Of a stretch of 64,000 bases of DNA, positions 37,109 to 46,467 are shown one piece after another. Source of the DNA: Pseudomonas sp. (GTDB taxonomy: Bacteria; Pseudomonadota; Gammaproteobacteria; Pseudomonadales; Pseudomonadaceae). The translations under genes and the position numbers were made by a program. Below the pieces are notes generated by a model that was not told where the DNA came from, made no database searches, and saw only the letters and a program-made list of their open reading frames with translations. The DNA lies in NCBI RefSeq assembly GCF_030683065.1, contig NZ_JAUXMX010000007.1, positions 124,001 to 188,000 of the forward strand, written 5' to 3'. Numbering within the stretch: the first letter of the stretch is position 1; every line of letters starts with the position of its first letter.

Positions 37109-38917
37109 TCAGGCGATATCCAATGGCGCGCTTTCATCCAGTCCCAGCGCATGCAACCGCGCATAGAAACCGTTTTGTTCAAGCAGCGCGGCATGCGTAC
37201 CCCGCTCAACGATCCGCCCCTGATCCATCACCAGAATCAGGTCGGCTTTTTCGATGGTCGACAGGCGGTGTGCAATCACCAGCGTGGTCCGTCCGGTCAT
37301 CACCCGATCCAGGGCGGCCTGAATATGCCGCTCGGATTCGGTATCCAGTGCCGAAGTCGCCTCATCCAACACCAGGATCGGCGCGTCCTTGAGCAAGGCC
37401 CGGGCAATCGCCAGACGCTGCCGCTGGCCGCCGGAAAGCAGCACGCCATTCTCGCCGACCTCGGTATCCAGCCCCTGCGGCAATTTGTCGATGAATTCCT
37501 TGGCGTAAGCCGCCTCTACCGCCTGCTCAATGGCATCGCGCGGCGCATCGGCCAGGTCGCCATAGGCAATGTTATTGGCCACGCTGTCGTTGAACAGAGT
37601 GACTTGCTGAGTTACCAAGGCGATATGCCGGCGCAGATTGCGCAATTTGTAATCTTCCACATCCACGCCGTCGAGCAAAATCTGCCCGGTTTCATGGTGA
37701 TAGAAACGTGGAATCAGGCTGGCCAGGGTTGACTTGCCGCTACCGGAGCGCCCGACCAGGGCGATCATCTGCCCGGGCTCGGCACTGAAGGATATATCGC
37801 TAAGCACCGGCTTCTCGGCTCCAGGGTACTGGAAGCTCAGATTGCGCACCTCCAGACGACCACTGACTCGCTCAAGCTCTACCGTGCCGTGATCGACCTC
37901 GGGGGCTTCGTCGAGCTGCTCAAAGATGCTGTCAGCGGCAGCCAGGCCTTTTTGGATATTGGCGCTGACCTCGGAGAGCTGGCGAATCGGCTTGGGCAGT
38001 AAGCCGGCGGCGGTGATATAAGCCACCAGATCGCCCGCCGTGGCATCGCCGCGCAGGAGTAGCACCAGGAACATCAAGACCGCCATGGCGCTGTAAATCA
38101 CCAGTTGCAGCATAGGTGTGTAGACCGCGCCGGTCTTGGTCATGCGCAGTTGCTTATTGGTGTTGTCCTGGCTGGCCGAAGTAAATCGCGTGGACTCATA
38201 GGCCTCGCCACCAAAACTGCGCACCACCCGATAACCCTGGATGGTCTCGGAGGCGACATGGGTGACATCGCCCATAGCCACCTGGATCTTCTTGCTTTGC
38301 TTGCGGAATTTTTTGCTCGCACTGCCCACCATCAAAGCAATCACCGGCAGAATGGCCAGCATCACCAAGGTCAGTTGCCAATTCATCCAGAGCAGATAGG
38401 CAAACAGGAACACTACCGTCAAGCCTTCGCGAATCACCACTTTGATCGCGTCGGTCGCGGCACTTGTGACCATGGTCACATTGAAGGTGATACGCGAGAT
38501 CAGATGCCCGGAGTTGTGACTATCGAAATAGCGGTTGGGCAGCGCCAGCAGACTGTTGAACAACGAAACGCGCAAATCGTGCACCAGCCCCAAGGAAACC
38601 TTAGCCAAAAAGTAGTTGCCCAGATAGGCCCCAATTCCCTGCCAGGCAGCGATCAGCACAATCAGCAGCGGCACCGCCTGTAACAGTTGCAGATCACGCA
38701 GGTAGGGCACCGTCGGAAAGAGCACGACTTCGGGGTTGGACAGGCCATCGACGAAATACTTGAGGATGCCGGCCAGCATCGGCTGAGTAGAGGCGAAGAT
38801 CACATAGCCGATGATGCTGATCGCGAAGTAGCCGATGTAAGGCGTTACGTAGCCGAGAAGGCGGAGATATATTTTTAGGCTCGACTGCTGAACCACATCA
38901 TGCGGGCTGGCACTCAT
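37109..38917 (-). CDS. msbA: lipid A export ATP-binding/permease protein
   Basis: 602 residues, half-transporter of ABC type. Flips lipid A-core from the inner to the outer face of the inner membrane. Six membrane segments in the first ~320 residues, then Walker A GRSGSGKST, signature LSGGQRQR and Walker B ILVLDEATSALD, and the switch His in VIAHRLSTI. The ATG at 38915-38917 gives MSASPHD. Gap to the ligase gene is seven bases. Confidence 0.97.
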   Translation of the reverse strand: MSASPHDVVQQSSLKIYLRLLGYVTPYIGYFAISIIGYVIFASTQPMLAGILKYFVDGLSNPEVVLFPTVPYLRDLQLLQAVPLLIVLIAAWQGIGAYLGNYFLAKVSLGLVHDLRVSLFNSLLALPNRYFDSHNSGHLISRITFNVTMVTSAATDAIKVVIREGLTVVFLFAYLLWMNWQLTLVMLAILPVIALMVGSASKKFRKQSKKIQVAMGDVTHVASETIQGYRVVRSFGGEAYESTRFTSASQDNTNKQLRMTKTGAVYTPMLQLVIYSAMAVLMFLVLLLRGDATAGDLVAYITAAGLLPKPIRQLSEVSANIQKGLAAADSIFEQLDEAPEVDHGTVELERVSGRLEVRNLSFQYPGAEKPVLSDISFSAEPGQMIALVGRSGSGKSTLASLIPRFYHHETGQILLDGVDVEDYKLRNLRRHIALVTQQVTLFNDSVANNIAYGDLADAPRDAIEQAVEAAYAKEFIDKLPQGLDTEVGENGVLLSGGQRQRLAIARALLKDAPILVLDEATSALDTESERHIQAALDRVMTGRTTLVIAHRLSTIEKADLILVMDQGRIVERGTHAALLEQNGFYARLHALGLDESAPLDIA

Positions 38918-38924
38918 TGATTGC

Positions 38925-40106
38925 TCATCGGTCTGGAAACTGGCCAGGCAGTTTAGCACAGCCCTCTCCAGGACCTACATGCGAGGGCAGGACTGTCGCC
39001 AATGCAAGCGGCAGCCAGGTAATAAACCACTCGGCCCTCGGCGTGCCCCAGAGGCTGGCCGCATCAAACTGCATCGCCACACTGGAAAAAACCAGCAGTA
39101 TCAACACCGAACAACCAAGATCGGTTCGGCGTGACAGCCAAGCAACTCTCGCCGCACCCAACCAGAGGATGGCCCCAAGAAGCAAGGCGGGAAGGCCCAA
39201 TTCAACAGCAATATGTAGCGGCAGGTTATGGGTATGATCGAAGCTGCGGCTCGTTCCCAAGATAGGTACCCGATACTCAACTCCCAACCCAACCCCCCAG
39301 GGATTAGCCTCAATAAGCCTCAGACTATTGATGAATATCTCAGGGCGATACGAGACACCTCGCGACATGATTAGAGGTTCAAACATCCAGAAACCGAGCA
39401 TAGCTAATGCCAGGACGCCCAGGGCCAGCACCCAGACCAGCTTGCCCCTCATCAACAATGGCAGCAGCAGGACTGAGACCAACAATGCGGCACAGGCGCC
39501 CCGGCTCTGGGTGAGCACAACGAATGCCAGCAAGCAGCCCACCGCCGACAGGCTAGCCAAACGGGCCCACAGTGTTTTGGGCATTAGACACAGCAACCAA
39601 ACAACCGCAGCGCCCATCACATACCCCCCAAGAATGGGGTGATCAAGCTCACCAATTCCCTGCAGGCGCGCAGTCCACGCGTGTCCTTGCCACACGTAGA
39701 AGTTCAACATGCTGACCAACGCCGCCAACCCGAGCCCGAGCCCCGATACCTGAAGCAGCAACGACAGGCGCGTATCACTCTCACGCAAAAGAACGAACGA
39801 AACCATGAAAAAACTGACGTAAAGCAAGCGTTTTAGCTCGCGCACCGGTTCCTCAACCACCGCCCACCAGAGACTACATGCGGCCCAAAGTAACAAAGCC
39901 ATGAAAGCCATGCATTCGATACGGCGTGTTCGCCAAAACACTAACAGATGCTCTCGTCCGGACCAGAGAAAAGCCAGCGTCGGCAACCATAGCACGGCCA
40001 CCAAGCCCTGTTGATAAAGCTTATTACTCGGCATCCAGGCAATGCCTAGAAGAAACCACAGCAGCCCCCCCATCAACCAGAATTGCACCCAACGATTCGC
40101 GTACAT
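38925..40106 (-). CDS. waaL: O-antigen ligase / Wzy-C family membrane protein
   Basis: 393 residues, about 11-12 membrane segments. The periplasmic loop near 290-320 ends in FDHTHNLPLHIAVELG, which has the His common to WaaL/Wzy-C enzymes that attach O-antigen to lipid A-core. It occupies the waaL position after msbA (PA4999). Two upstream starts (GTG 40127, ATG 40121) exist; ATG 40106 has AGGGGA five bases upstream. O-antigen polymerase is the alternative, but gene order favours ligase. Confidence 0.85.
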   Translation of the reverse strand: MYANRWVQFWLMGGLLWFLLGIAWMPSNKLYQQGLVAVLWLPTLAFLWSGREHLLVFWRTRRIECMAFMALLLWAACSLWWAVVEEPVRELKRLLYVSFFMVSFVLLRESDTRLSLLLQVSGLGLGLAALVSMLNFYVWQGHAWTARLQGIGELDHPILGGYVMGAAVVWLLCLMPKTLWARLASLSAVGCLLAFVVLTQSRGACAALLVSVLLLPLLMRGKLVWVLALGVLALAMLGFWMFEPLIMSRGVSYRPEIFINSLRLIEANPWGVGLGVEYRVPILGTSRSFDHTHNLPLHIAVELGLPALLLGAILWLGAARVAWLSRRTDLGCSVLILLVFSSVAMQFDAASLWGTPRAEWFITWLPLALATVLPSHVGPGEGCAKLPGQFPDR

Positions 40107-40283
40107 CACATCCCCTAGCATTTTCACTTCGATTTATTGTGTTGCTGTAGCAGCTGAGGCGCACGGAAAAACACATCATAGTTACAAATAGGCTGCGCAT
40201 ACCCGCTCATGGTTAAACGCTGAGCTTTTCGGCATCATGACGTCTCTTTCACCGTCACCACCACAGCCAAGAGTCACGTCGCG

Positions 40284-40889
40284 ATGCAATCTTACCAACT
40301 GCCACAAGCTACTCTCAGCACCCTCATCGAAGGCGCCCAACTGCTTGAGGAGGACAGTCATGGGCCAAAAGTCTATCGCCTGCGTGATGGTGACTTCCTC
40401 AAGATATTCCGACGCAAGCGGCTACTCTCGTCCACCCTCTGGTGCCCTTATTCAAAAAGCTTTTGCAAGAATGCGCTGCGCTTGCAGCAACTGGGCATTC
40501 CCACGCTCAGCCCAATTGCACATTACCAGCTCGAACAACCCGGGCTGACCGCGGTTCATTATCAAGCCCTGCCCGGAGAAACTCTCGGTCAACTTTCCAA
40601 GTCGCCCGACTTCAATTGGCAACATCTGCTGCCACATCTGACTGGACTGATCCACCGACTGCACGAATCGGGGGTTTACTTTCGCTCCCTGCATCTGGGT
40701 AACATCGTCTTAACGCCCGAGAATGAACTTGGCCTGATAGATATTTCCGACATGCGTTTCTTTCGACGTCCACTATCAAAGTGGATGCGGCGTCGTAATC
40801 TTGACCATTTCAATCGCTACCTTGAGCGAGAGGGGCTGACCGATAGCTTCCCCATGAGCAGCCTGAAAAAAGCCCTACTCGATAGTTAA
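40284..40889 (+). CDS. LPS kinase-like protein with changed catalytic residues
   Basis: 201 residues, often named toluene tolerance protein (PA4998-like). It has a kinase-like outline: a Gly/Lys-poor N-lobe (GPKVYRLRDGDFLKIF) and a C-lobe with LIHRLHESGVYFRSLHLGN and GLIDISDMRF, in which the kinase His-x-Asp is Phe-Arg-Ser and the Asp-Phe-Gly is Asp-Ile-Ser. So it may be a pseudokinase or an unusual enzyme. It is the only plus-strand gene in the LPS region and its last 15 bases overlap the convergent glycosyltransferase gene. Confidence 0.75.
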   Translation: MQSYQLPQATLSTLIEGAQLLEEDSHGPKVYRLRDGDFLKIFRRKRLLSSTLWCPYSKSFCKNALRLQQLGIPTLSPIAHYQLEQPGLTAVHYQALPGETLGQLSKSPDFNWQHLLPHLTGLIHRLHESGVYFRSLHLGNIVLTPENELGLIDISDMRFFRRPLSKWMRRRNLDHFNRYLEREGLTDSFPMSSLKKALLDS

Positions 40890-41972
40890 CAACTGCTCGC
40901 AGGTGTTACTAAAGCGCCGCCAAGCTTTCTCCGCATTCAACGCATGTGCCTGGCGCTCTGCCACCTTAGCGCCATCAAGCTCTAGGCATCGTTCGAGGCC
41001 ACCGACCCAGGCCAAGGTGTCACCTGCCTTGGCATAAAGTCCCGACTCGCCCAACTGCTCATGAAATACCGGGAGGTCACTGACTATTACCGGAACACTG
41101 GCCATTACCGCCTCCTGCAAAACCAAGCCAAGCCCCTCGGCAGACGATGGGATGAGAACCCAGTCAAATGCCTGGTAGAGGCTCGCCACATCATCTCTAT
41201 GGCCAGGCATGCTTACCCTATCCTCAAGCCCCAACTCTACAATGCGCTGCTCGAGGATCGTGCGCGATTCGCCCTCTCCGAGGATCATTAACTGCAATAC
41301 CCGCTGCTCTTGCGCCACCGCGGCGAAAGCCTCGATCAATGTTTCGAATCCCTTATCCGGCACCAACCGCCCAACCGCGCCCATGACCAGGCAATCGTCA
41401 TCCAAGCTAAGCTTTCTCCGTGCAGCCTGACGCTCGAGCAGATTTTGTCTAAACCTCGCAGGCTCCATTGCGCTGCGCAAGGCGGTGACTGGAATAGCGA
41501 GCTCATGACTGAGCGCAGCGGTCAACACCTCGGAAACCGCAACAACACGCAAGCGAGCGGTGGGAAACTCATTCAGCAGCGTGAGATCGCTTCTGCGCAG
41601 AGAGGCATGACCATGAAATATCACAACGCCATGTATACCCGGCATGCGCGATATGACTGGCAACAAAATACGCGCTGCGCCCATGCCGTCAATCAGAACC
41701 AGCCTCGCGCCGCAGTCTTGCAGGGCTCGACGCATGGCCCAGTGCCAGGGTAACTGCAGCCAACGCCATATATGTCGCCCCTTCAACAAACGCTTTGACA
41801 GCTGCCAGAAACGCCCTCCCCTCGGAGCATCGAGACCGAGCCCAGCGTTACCTTGGAGCAACCAGGTCTCCCGAGGCACCCGCTCATCGGCATGGGACAA
41901 TATCAACTGGTGAACCTTATGCACCGAGGCAAAAGCATAACCGCTACCCCACAAAACGTTAACGATGGTCAC
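40875..41972 (-). CDS. glycosyltransferase family 4
   Basis: 365 residues, GT-B fold. An N-terminal half with VIFHGHASLRRSD and VAVSEVLTAAL, then a C-terminal donor-binding half with GRLVPDKGFETLIEAF, ILGEGESR and the family E-x7-E region SSAEGLGLVLQEAVMA. It transfers a sugar to the LPS core or O-antigen; the sugar is not known. Starts at GTG. AT content of this and the next four genes is higher than in the flanking LPS genes. Confidence 0.88.
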   Translation of the reverse strand: MTIVNVLWGSGYAFASVHKVHQLILSHADERVPRETWLLQGNAGLGLDAPRGGRFWQLSKRLLKGRHIWRWLQLPWHWAMRRALQDCGARLVLIDGMGAARILLPVISRMPGIHGVVIFHGHASLRRSDLTLLNEFPTARLRVVAVSEVLTAALSHELAIPVTALRSAMEPARFRQNLLERQAARRKLSLDDDCLVMGAVGRLVPDKGFETLIEAFAAVAQEQRVLQLMILGEGESRTILEQRIVELGLEDRVSMPGHRDDVASLYQAFDWVLIPSSAEGLGLVLQEAVMASVPVIVSDLPVFHEQLGESGLYAKAGDTLAWVGGLERCLELDGAKVAERQAHALNAEKAWRRFSNTCEQLLTIE

Positions 41973-41999
41973 TGCTTGGCCTCCCGGGCATATGATGCA

Positions 42000-42773
42000 T
42001 CACCACGGCAACGCCCCTAGAGCAAACCCGCACGCCAGTCCCAGCACCGCACACAACACCATTTTCCAGCGATCGATCCTGCGTCGAGACTTCTTGCGCG
42101 AGCGCTCCTTCGGTACCACTACATGAGCCTCGAAGCCGGTATGCAAAACCGCATCACCTTCCAATACCATCGCAGTCAAACCTAGCTCGGCATAATCGAT
42201 TGACAGCCTCTTCTCCCCCCCTTTCTCGGCGTAGGGCGCAAGGCGTTGATAATCCGCCAAACGACGGAGTCCTGGATTAAAGGAAAAACCTTGCCAATCC
42301 GGTTTGTCGGAGAGCAGCGGGTAGCAGGCCACACCAGCGATCATCCGCCGCGGCCCGAGATGATGGTAGGGGCTGTGAATCCTGATGTCGTGCGCGTAGC
42401 TGCGCAACCAAACCTGCAGCACAGTGGGTACGGCCTCGAGAATTGCCAAAGAGTCCTCGATAAAGCCCGGCCGATAGAACTCCCAGTCATCCTCACAGTG
42501 GAAGATTAGGGATGTCCTCACCTCGGCATAAGCCATGTCGATAGACGCAATCTGACCCAACTGGGGACGATTGATAAAAACCCGGGTAAACGGTCGCCAA
42601 CTGTGCGGAATCGCCTGATGAACGCCTTCGTTACCGGAGTCCTCGGTAATCAGCACTTCCCGAATGGGGGCCGTGTTGTAGCGATCGAAACTTTCTAGCG
42701 TTTTCTGCAACAGGTCCAGGCGCCCGCAACTGGTCAACACCAGCGTGATATTGCTGTCATTGGCAAAATGCAC
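42000..42773 (-). CDS. glycosyltransferase family 2 with C-terminal membrane anchor
   Basis: 257 residues, GT-A fold. The N-terminal donor-site sequence LVLTSCGRLDLLQKTLESF and the metal motif region FHCEDDWEFY are visible. The last ~45 residues are a highly basic run (KERSRKKSRRRIDRW) followed by one hydrophobic segment, so it probably anchors by its tail. Starts at GTG with GAGG eight bases upstream. Wap-type rhamnosyltransferase (WapR) is a candidate by place but not by clear identity. Confidence 0.8.
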   Translation of the reverse strand: MHFANDSNITLVLTSCGRLDLLQKTLESFDRYNTAPIREVLITEDSGNEGVHQAIPHSWRPFTRVFINRPQLGQIASIDMAYAEVRTSLIFHCEDDWEFYRPGFIEDSLAILEAVPTVLQVWLRSYAHDIRIHSPYHHLGPRRMIAGVACYPLLSDKPDWQGFSFNPGLRRLADYQRLAPYAEKGGEKRLSIDYAELGLTAMVLEGDAVLHTGFEAHVVVPKERSRKKSRRRIDRWKMVLCAVLGLACGFALGALPW

Positions 42774-42776
42774 TGT

Positions 42777-43646
42777 TCAAACCTCTCTAAATCCCTGAGC
42801 AGTTACGCTCCAGGCTGGTTGGCTAACCAATTCATTCGAGGGAACCAGTTCGCTGGCGGCGCAGTTTTGCCACTCAGTCCCCTTCCAAGCGATGAAGTGA
42901 AAATAGGGAAACTCACGATCAGCATTCCGATCGTTGCGCAAGAATCCTGTATTCCAGATCCAGCGATCAGGGAAGTCCTTAGTGCCATCCAGCCACAGAA
43001 TTCGCCCGTTCGGGGTGCTGAACGCCTCGACGAATTCACTGTTGCGACGCAAAGGATTTAACCGACCGACGAGCTGCTGAAGCGGCTGCGGCCAATTTTT
43101 CCAACGAATAAACAAGCGGCTGAAATCACCTTCGTCAAAGGCTTCATGTTCAGTATTCTCGAAACTGTCCCTCCAACCTGACACCCGCATGAAAGCACTA
43201 CGCATGTTCTCGTTGTTACGAATCAGGCACAAGTGGCCAGAGACCCTACGCTCATGAGTCGACAAGAGGTCAAAACGGGCCAGTCGCGCTTCCGTGAAAT
43301 AATGCCGCAGGTTTCCGTAGATCAGATCAATGTCGCTGAAGCCCCAGAACTCCACATCCTGCAGGCGATCTGCATGGATATAGCCGAGCGCGGGCTTGAT
43401 ATCGCAGAGCTTGTAGGGACTCTTCGGCCTGAAGAATATGCCCAGGTGCTCACCCACCATGGCACAGTATTGAGCAAAGGACATTGGCTCCAGCGTGATG
43501 TTGGCCGGCATCGACTCAAGCTCACCGCAGTCGGTGAAGAACAACCACTCTATATCTGGGTTATAGCGACAACTTTCGACAAAAAATGGCATCCAGAACG
43601 GCCAGCGACCAAAATAGGGAATGATGAATCGGATGCGGCTTCTCAT
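42777..43646 (-). CDS. DUF6625-type putative glycosyltransferase
   Basis: 289 residues. MRSRIRFIIPYFGRWP at the start and VEFWGFSDIDLIYGNL with a D-x-D near residue 112, the likely metal and nucleotide-sugar site of a GT-A enzyme. This pattern is that of DUF6625, seen in polysaccharide clusters. The acceptor is unknown. ATG at 43644-43646 overlaps the upstream stop (ATGA); an earlier codon in frame is not needed. Low-GC relative to nearby genes. Confidence 0.7.
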   Translation of the reverse strand: MRSRIRFIIPYFGRWPFWMPFFVESCRYNPDIEWLFFTDCGELESMPANITLEPMSFAQYCAMVGEHLGIFFRPKSPYKLCDIKPALGYIHADRLQDVEFWGFSDIDLIYGNLRHYFTEARLARFDLLSTHERRVSGHLCLIRNNENMRSAFMRVSGWRDSFENTEHEAFDEGDFSRLFIRWKNWPQPLQQLVGRLNPLRRNSEFVEAFSTPNGRILWLDGTKDFPDRWIWNTGFLRNDRNADREFPYFHFIAWKGTEWQNCAASELVPSNELVSQPAWSVTAQGFREV

Positions 43647-44605
43647 GACAGCCAACTCCATCGTGCCCTCAGACGCTCCCGCATGGACAGCGGCGGATGC
43701 TCACGCATGGGGCTACGCATTGCCTCGACGATGGCTTCACCTAGTGCTGCAAAACTGTAGCGCTGCACGACCATTTGCTGCCCAGCCCGGGCGATACGCT
43801 CAGCAAGCTGCGGATCATCACGCAGAAGGCGCAGCTTGCCACACAGTTCCGCCACGCTCTGGTACAACACCAGATTTTGCATATCCACGAACCCCAGTGC
43901 GTGCTCTTCTCCGCCGCCCTGGTTATATGCGAGCAAGACACAACCGCAGGCCATGGCCTCGAAGTTCTTGATCATGTATTCCCCCATACCCACATCAGCA
44001 CTGACGAAAAAGCGGATGCGATTAAGAATATTGAGGTATTCCTCTCCCGACTTGGTGCGGGTGACAGTCACCTTTTCTAGGCGCTGCAGCTCATCCAACA
44101 ACGCCTTGCGGCCGCTGTAGGTGGTACTTTTGGTGCTACCGACGAACGCCAGGTCGATGTCACGAGGCAACACGAGATCATGTAGTAATGCCTGGTCATA
44201 CCCCTTAGGCACGAAGCAGGCGTCTACTCCTTCTTCGCCCAACCGATGGGCAACCTGTGCTCCCGATGTGATCACCCTCACTCCGGGCAAACGTCGATAG
44301 TGCTTGCTAAATTTGCCGGTGTACTTACATGGGATGTAGTTCTGGTAGGCATCGTGCTCGAGGATTACCAGATTGGGAATCGAGCGAATGAAACCGACTT
44401 GTCTGATTTCCTGTTTGAAACGCAGAAAGAAGACGATCCGGTCATAGCGCGTGACATCCACCTGCTCACGAAAATAGCGACGCAAGTCGGCTTGCTCTTC
44501 TCGGCTCAACCAACGCAGATCACAGTTGCAATGTGCCGCTACGGCGTGGTAGAGGCGATCGAGAATAACGCGCTGTTCAAGCTGTACTAGAAATAGAATA
44601 TTCAT
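43643..44605 (-). CDS. glycosyltransferase, CgeB/GT-B type
   Basis: 320 residues. The C-terminal half has KNFEAMACGCVLLAYNQGG, the donor-binding E and GG region of CgeB-like GT-B enzymes, and then the usual DLxLY-like stretch MQNLVLYQSVAEL. The N-terminal half is variable, with YDRIVFFLRFKQEI. Acceptor and sugar unknown. Overlaps its neighbours on both sides by four bases (ATGA), so it is part of a tightly coupled operon. Confidence 0.78.
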   Translation of the reverse strand: MNILFLVQLEQRVILDRLYHAVAAHCNCDLRWLSREEQADLRRYFREQVDVTRYDRIVFFLRFKQEIRQVGFIRSIPNLVILEHDAYQNYIPCKYTGKFSKHYRRLPGVRVITSGAQVAHRLGEEGVDACFVPKGYDQALLHDLVLPRDIDLAFVGSTKSTTYSGRKALLDELQRLEKVTVTRTKSGEEYLNILNRIRFFVSADVGMGEYMIKNFEAMACGCVLLAYNQGGGEEHALGFVDMQNLVLYQSVAELCGKLRLLRDDPQLAERIARAGQQMVVQRYSFAALGEAIVEAMRSPMREHPPLSMRERLRARWSWLS

Positions 44606-45327
44606 TGCTTAGCGGGACTCCTTAGATGCTCCGCAGCCAGTTCACTCCAACCTGAACGGCTCACTGACACCCTTCTATACGCAACTTTGGTGACAGGCTC
44701 ACCCCGGCATTGCTGAATGAACGCTTCTGGCTTATTCAATGGGCGCCGCAGTAAATCCTCCACGGAGCCTTCCCACCACTCACTGGCCAGCAAATCGGCA
44801 ATAATCTCGGAGGAATGACGGTAGCGGATAATGCGTGCCGGAACGCCTGCGACTATGGCGTACGCAGGAACATCCCGAGTAACCAGGGCTCGGCTGGCGA
44901 TGACTGCACCGATGCCTATAGTGACCCCTTCCATGATCATAGAGTCACGGCCAATCCACACATCATGTCCGATTTCTACGGCTGACAATTGTCCCTCGTA
45001 GACAAGCTGAGGGGCATCATGCTGAAAAGGGTGCGAACTGACCCAACCCAATGGATGGGCAGCTTTATCCTGACCAATCACAACGCCATTGCCGATTGAA
45101 CAGAAACGACCGATTTTCCCGACATTAAGCAGTTCTACCGAACTACGCATGTAAGTCATGGCGCCAACCATAAGCAAGCGAAACTCCATTTTCGCTATGC
45201 TTATGGAGACGCCTTCCTCCATGATCAGAGTTGCTCCCTTGCCCAGTGCAAAAGGGCCAGAAACCAACTTGATGCCATACCCCCTCAGCCAACGTTTGCA
45301 GTAACGAGCTTTCAAAAAACCAATCAC
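44602..45327 (-). CDS. hexapeptide-repeat O-acetyltransferase (CatB/XAT type)
   Basis: 241 residues. Left-handed beta-helix repeats are seen (IGRFCSIGNGVVIGQ and IGHDVWIGRDSMIMEGVTIG), with the catalytic-type His in HPLGWVSSHPFQH and the family end GVPARIIRYR. It would add acetyl to a sugar of the core or O-antigen. The start is uncertain: GTG at 45327 has GGAG four bases upstream; TTG at 45333 has none. The C-terminal ~50 residues are not part of the helix. Confidence 0.85.
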   Translation of the reverse strand: MIGFLKARYCKRWLRGYGIKLVSGPFALGKGATLIMEEGVSISIAKMEFRLLMVGAMTYMRSSVELLNVGKIGRFCSIGNGVVIGQDKAAHPLGWVSSHPFQHDAPQLVYEGQLSAVEIGHDVWIGRDSMIMEGVTIGIGAVIASRALVTRDVPAYAIVAGVPARIIRYRHSSEIIADLLASEWWEGSVEDLLRRPLNKPEAFIQQCRGEPVTKVAYRRVSVSRSGWSELAAEHLRSPAKQ

Positions 45328-45339
45328 ACGCAACTCCGC

Positions 45340-46467
45340 TCAGTAGATTGATGGCGGAGAAATCAATCGCCGAACCAACGGCAACTGCCAAAAGCTTGTT
45401 CGCACTGCCACGTCGGAAAAAACCCCGGAAAGCCGCTCAATGGATGGCGTAGTCCATACATCGACAGCTGCTGGTTCACATTGCAGCAGGCAGCCAGCAA
45501 GAGCCATAGCATCGCCTAGCGAAAACAACAACCCGACGCCCTCCAAGACTTCCCGCCCCCCGCCGCAATCACTGCATATCACCGGCACGCCTGCAGCCAT
45601 GGCCTCAAGCAGCACCATGCCAAATGGCTCGTGGTCGGAGGTCAGGGCAAAAACGTCGAACGCCTTGAAATATCGGCGCCCGTTCGCTACTTGACCAAGG
45701 AAGCGCACGGATTCGGCGACGCCCAACTCACTGGCCAGCGCTTTGAGCGAATCTTCAAGACGACCACTTCCCATAATCGCCAGCAAACTACCCGCTGGTA
45801 AATTTGGTAAAGCGAGTGCAAAACCACGGATTAGCGTGGCCTGGTCCTTGTCCGGGTGCAGTCGGCCGACATTACCAACCACCCAGGCGTCCTGCGGCAA
45901 CCCTAGATGCTCGCGCGCCAACTCCCGTGAAACCTGTTCGGCCTGTACCGCCTCCACATCGATGCGGTTGTACAGGGTTTCGATACGCTCAGGGGGCCAG
46001 CCAGCCAGGTGGCTGCGCATCTCGTCGCGCACGGCATTGGATACACCGAGCAGCAACAGGCGCTGCCTGAAGCGGTTAATAAACAGGCGACGCGAGAAGC
46101 GGCTGTATACACCGAAGGCATGGTGCACGCCGATCACCGGCAGTTTGCAGGCGAGCAAACTGATATAGATCGGTTTGAAACGGTGGGCGATGCAGAATTT
46201 GAAATCGCGGCCCGCGAGGATTCGCCTGATATCGCGAATCGCTTTCAGCTTGAGACCGCGAACCTCGCGGCTCGAGTAGTCGAGAAAGATCACTTCGTCG
46301 GATGCCGAGCCAGCCTCCACCTCTGCACTGGGTGCGCCGGTCAGGTAGACCGTCGTCACCTTGTATTCAGTGCCGGCGAACAGCACAGCATACTGCCGGG
46401 CACAGTCAAGGAAAGGCCCGTCATAACCGTGACAGAGCTGCAGGACGCGCGACTCAGGCTTGCTCAT
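45340..46467 (-). CDS. wapH: glycosyltransferase family 4, WapH-like
   Basis: 375 residues, GT-B. VHHAFGVYSRFSRRLF and GVSNAVRDEMRSHL in the N-terminal half; VGRLHPDKDQATLIRGFAL, IMGSGRLEDSL and DHEPFGMVLLEAMAAGVPVI in the C-terminal half (split here). It lies directly before the carbamoyltransferase gene, as wapH (PA5004) does. By that position it would add a core glucose or galactosamine-linked sugar; I infer this only from place. The ATG at 46465-46467 is inside the end of the upstream gene. Confidence 0.82.
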   Translation of the reverse strand: MSKPESRVLQLCHGYDGPFLDCARQYAVLFAGTEYKVTTVYLTGAPSAEVEAGSASDEVIFLDYSSREVRGLKLKAIRDIRRILAGRDFKFCIAHRFKPIYISLLACKLPVIGVHHAFGVYSRFSRRLFINRFRQRLLLLGVSNAVRDEMRSHLAGWPPERIETLYNRIDVEAVQAEQVSRELAREHLGLPQDAWVVGNVGRLHPDKDQATLIRGFALALPNLPAGSLLAIMGSGRLEDSLKALASELGVAESVRFLGQVANGRRYFKAFDVFALTSDHEPFGMVLLEAMAAGVPVICSDCGGGREVLEGVGLLFSLGDAMALAGCLLQCEPAAVDVWTTPSIERLSGVFSDVAVRTSFWQLPLVRRLISPPSIY

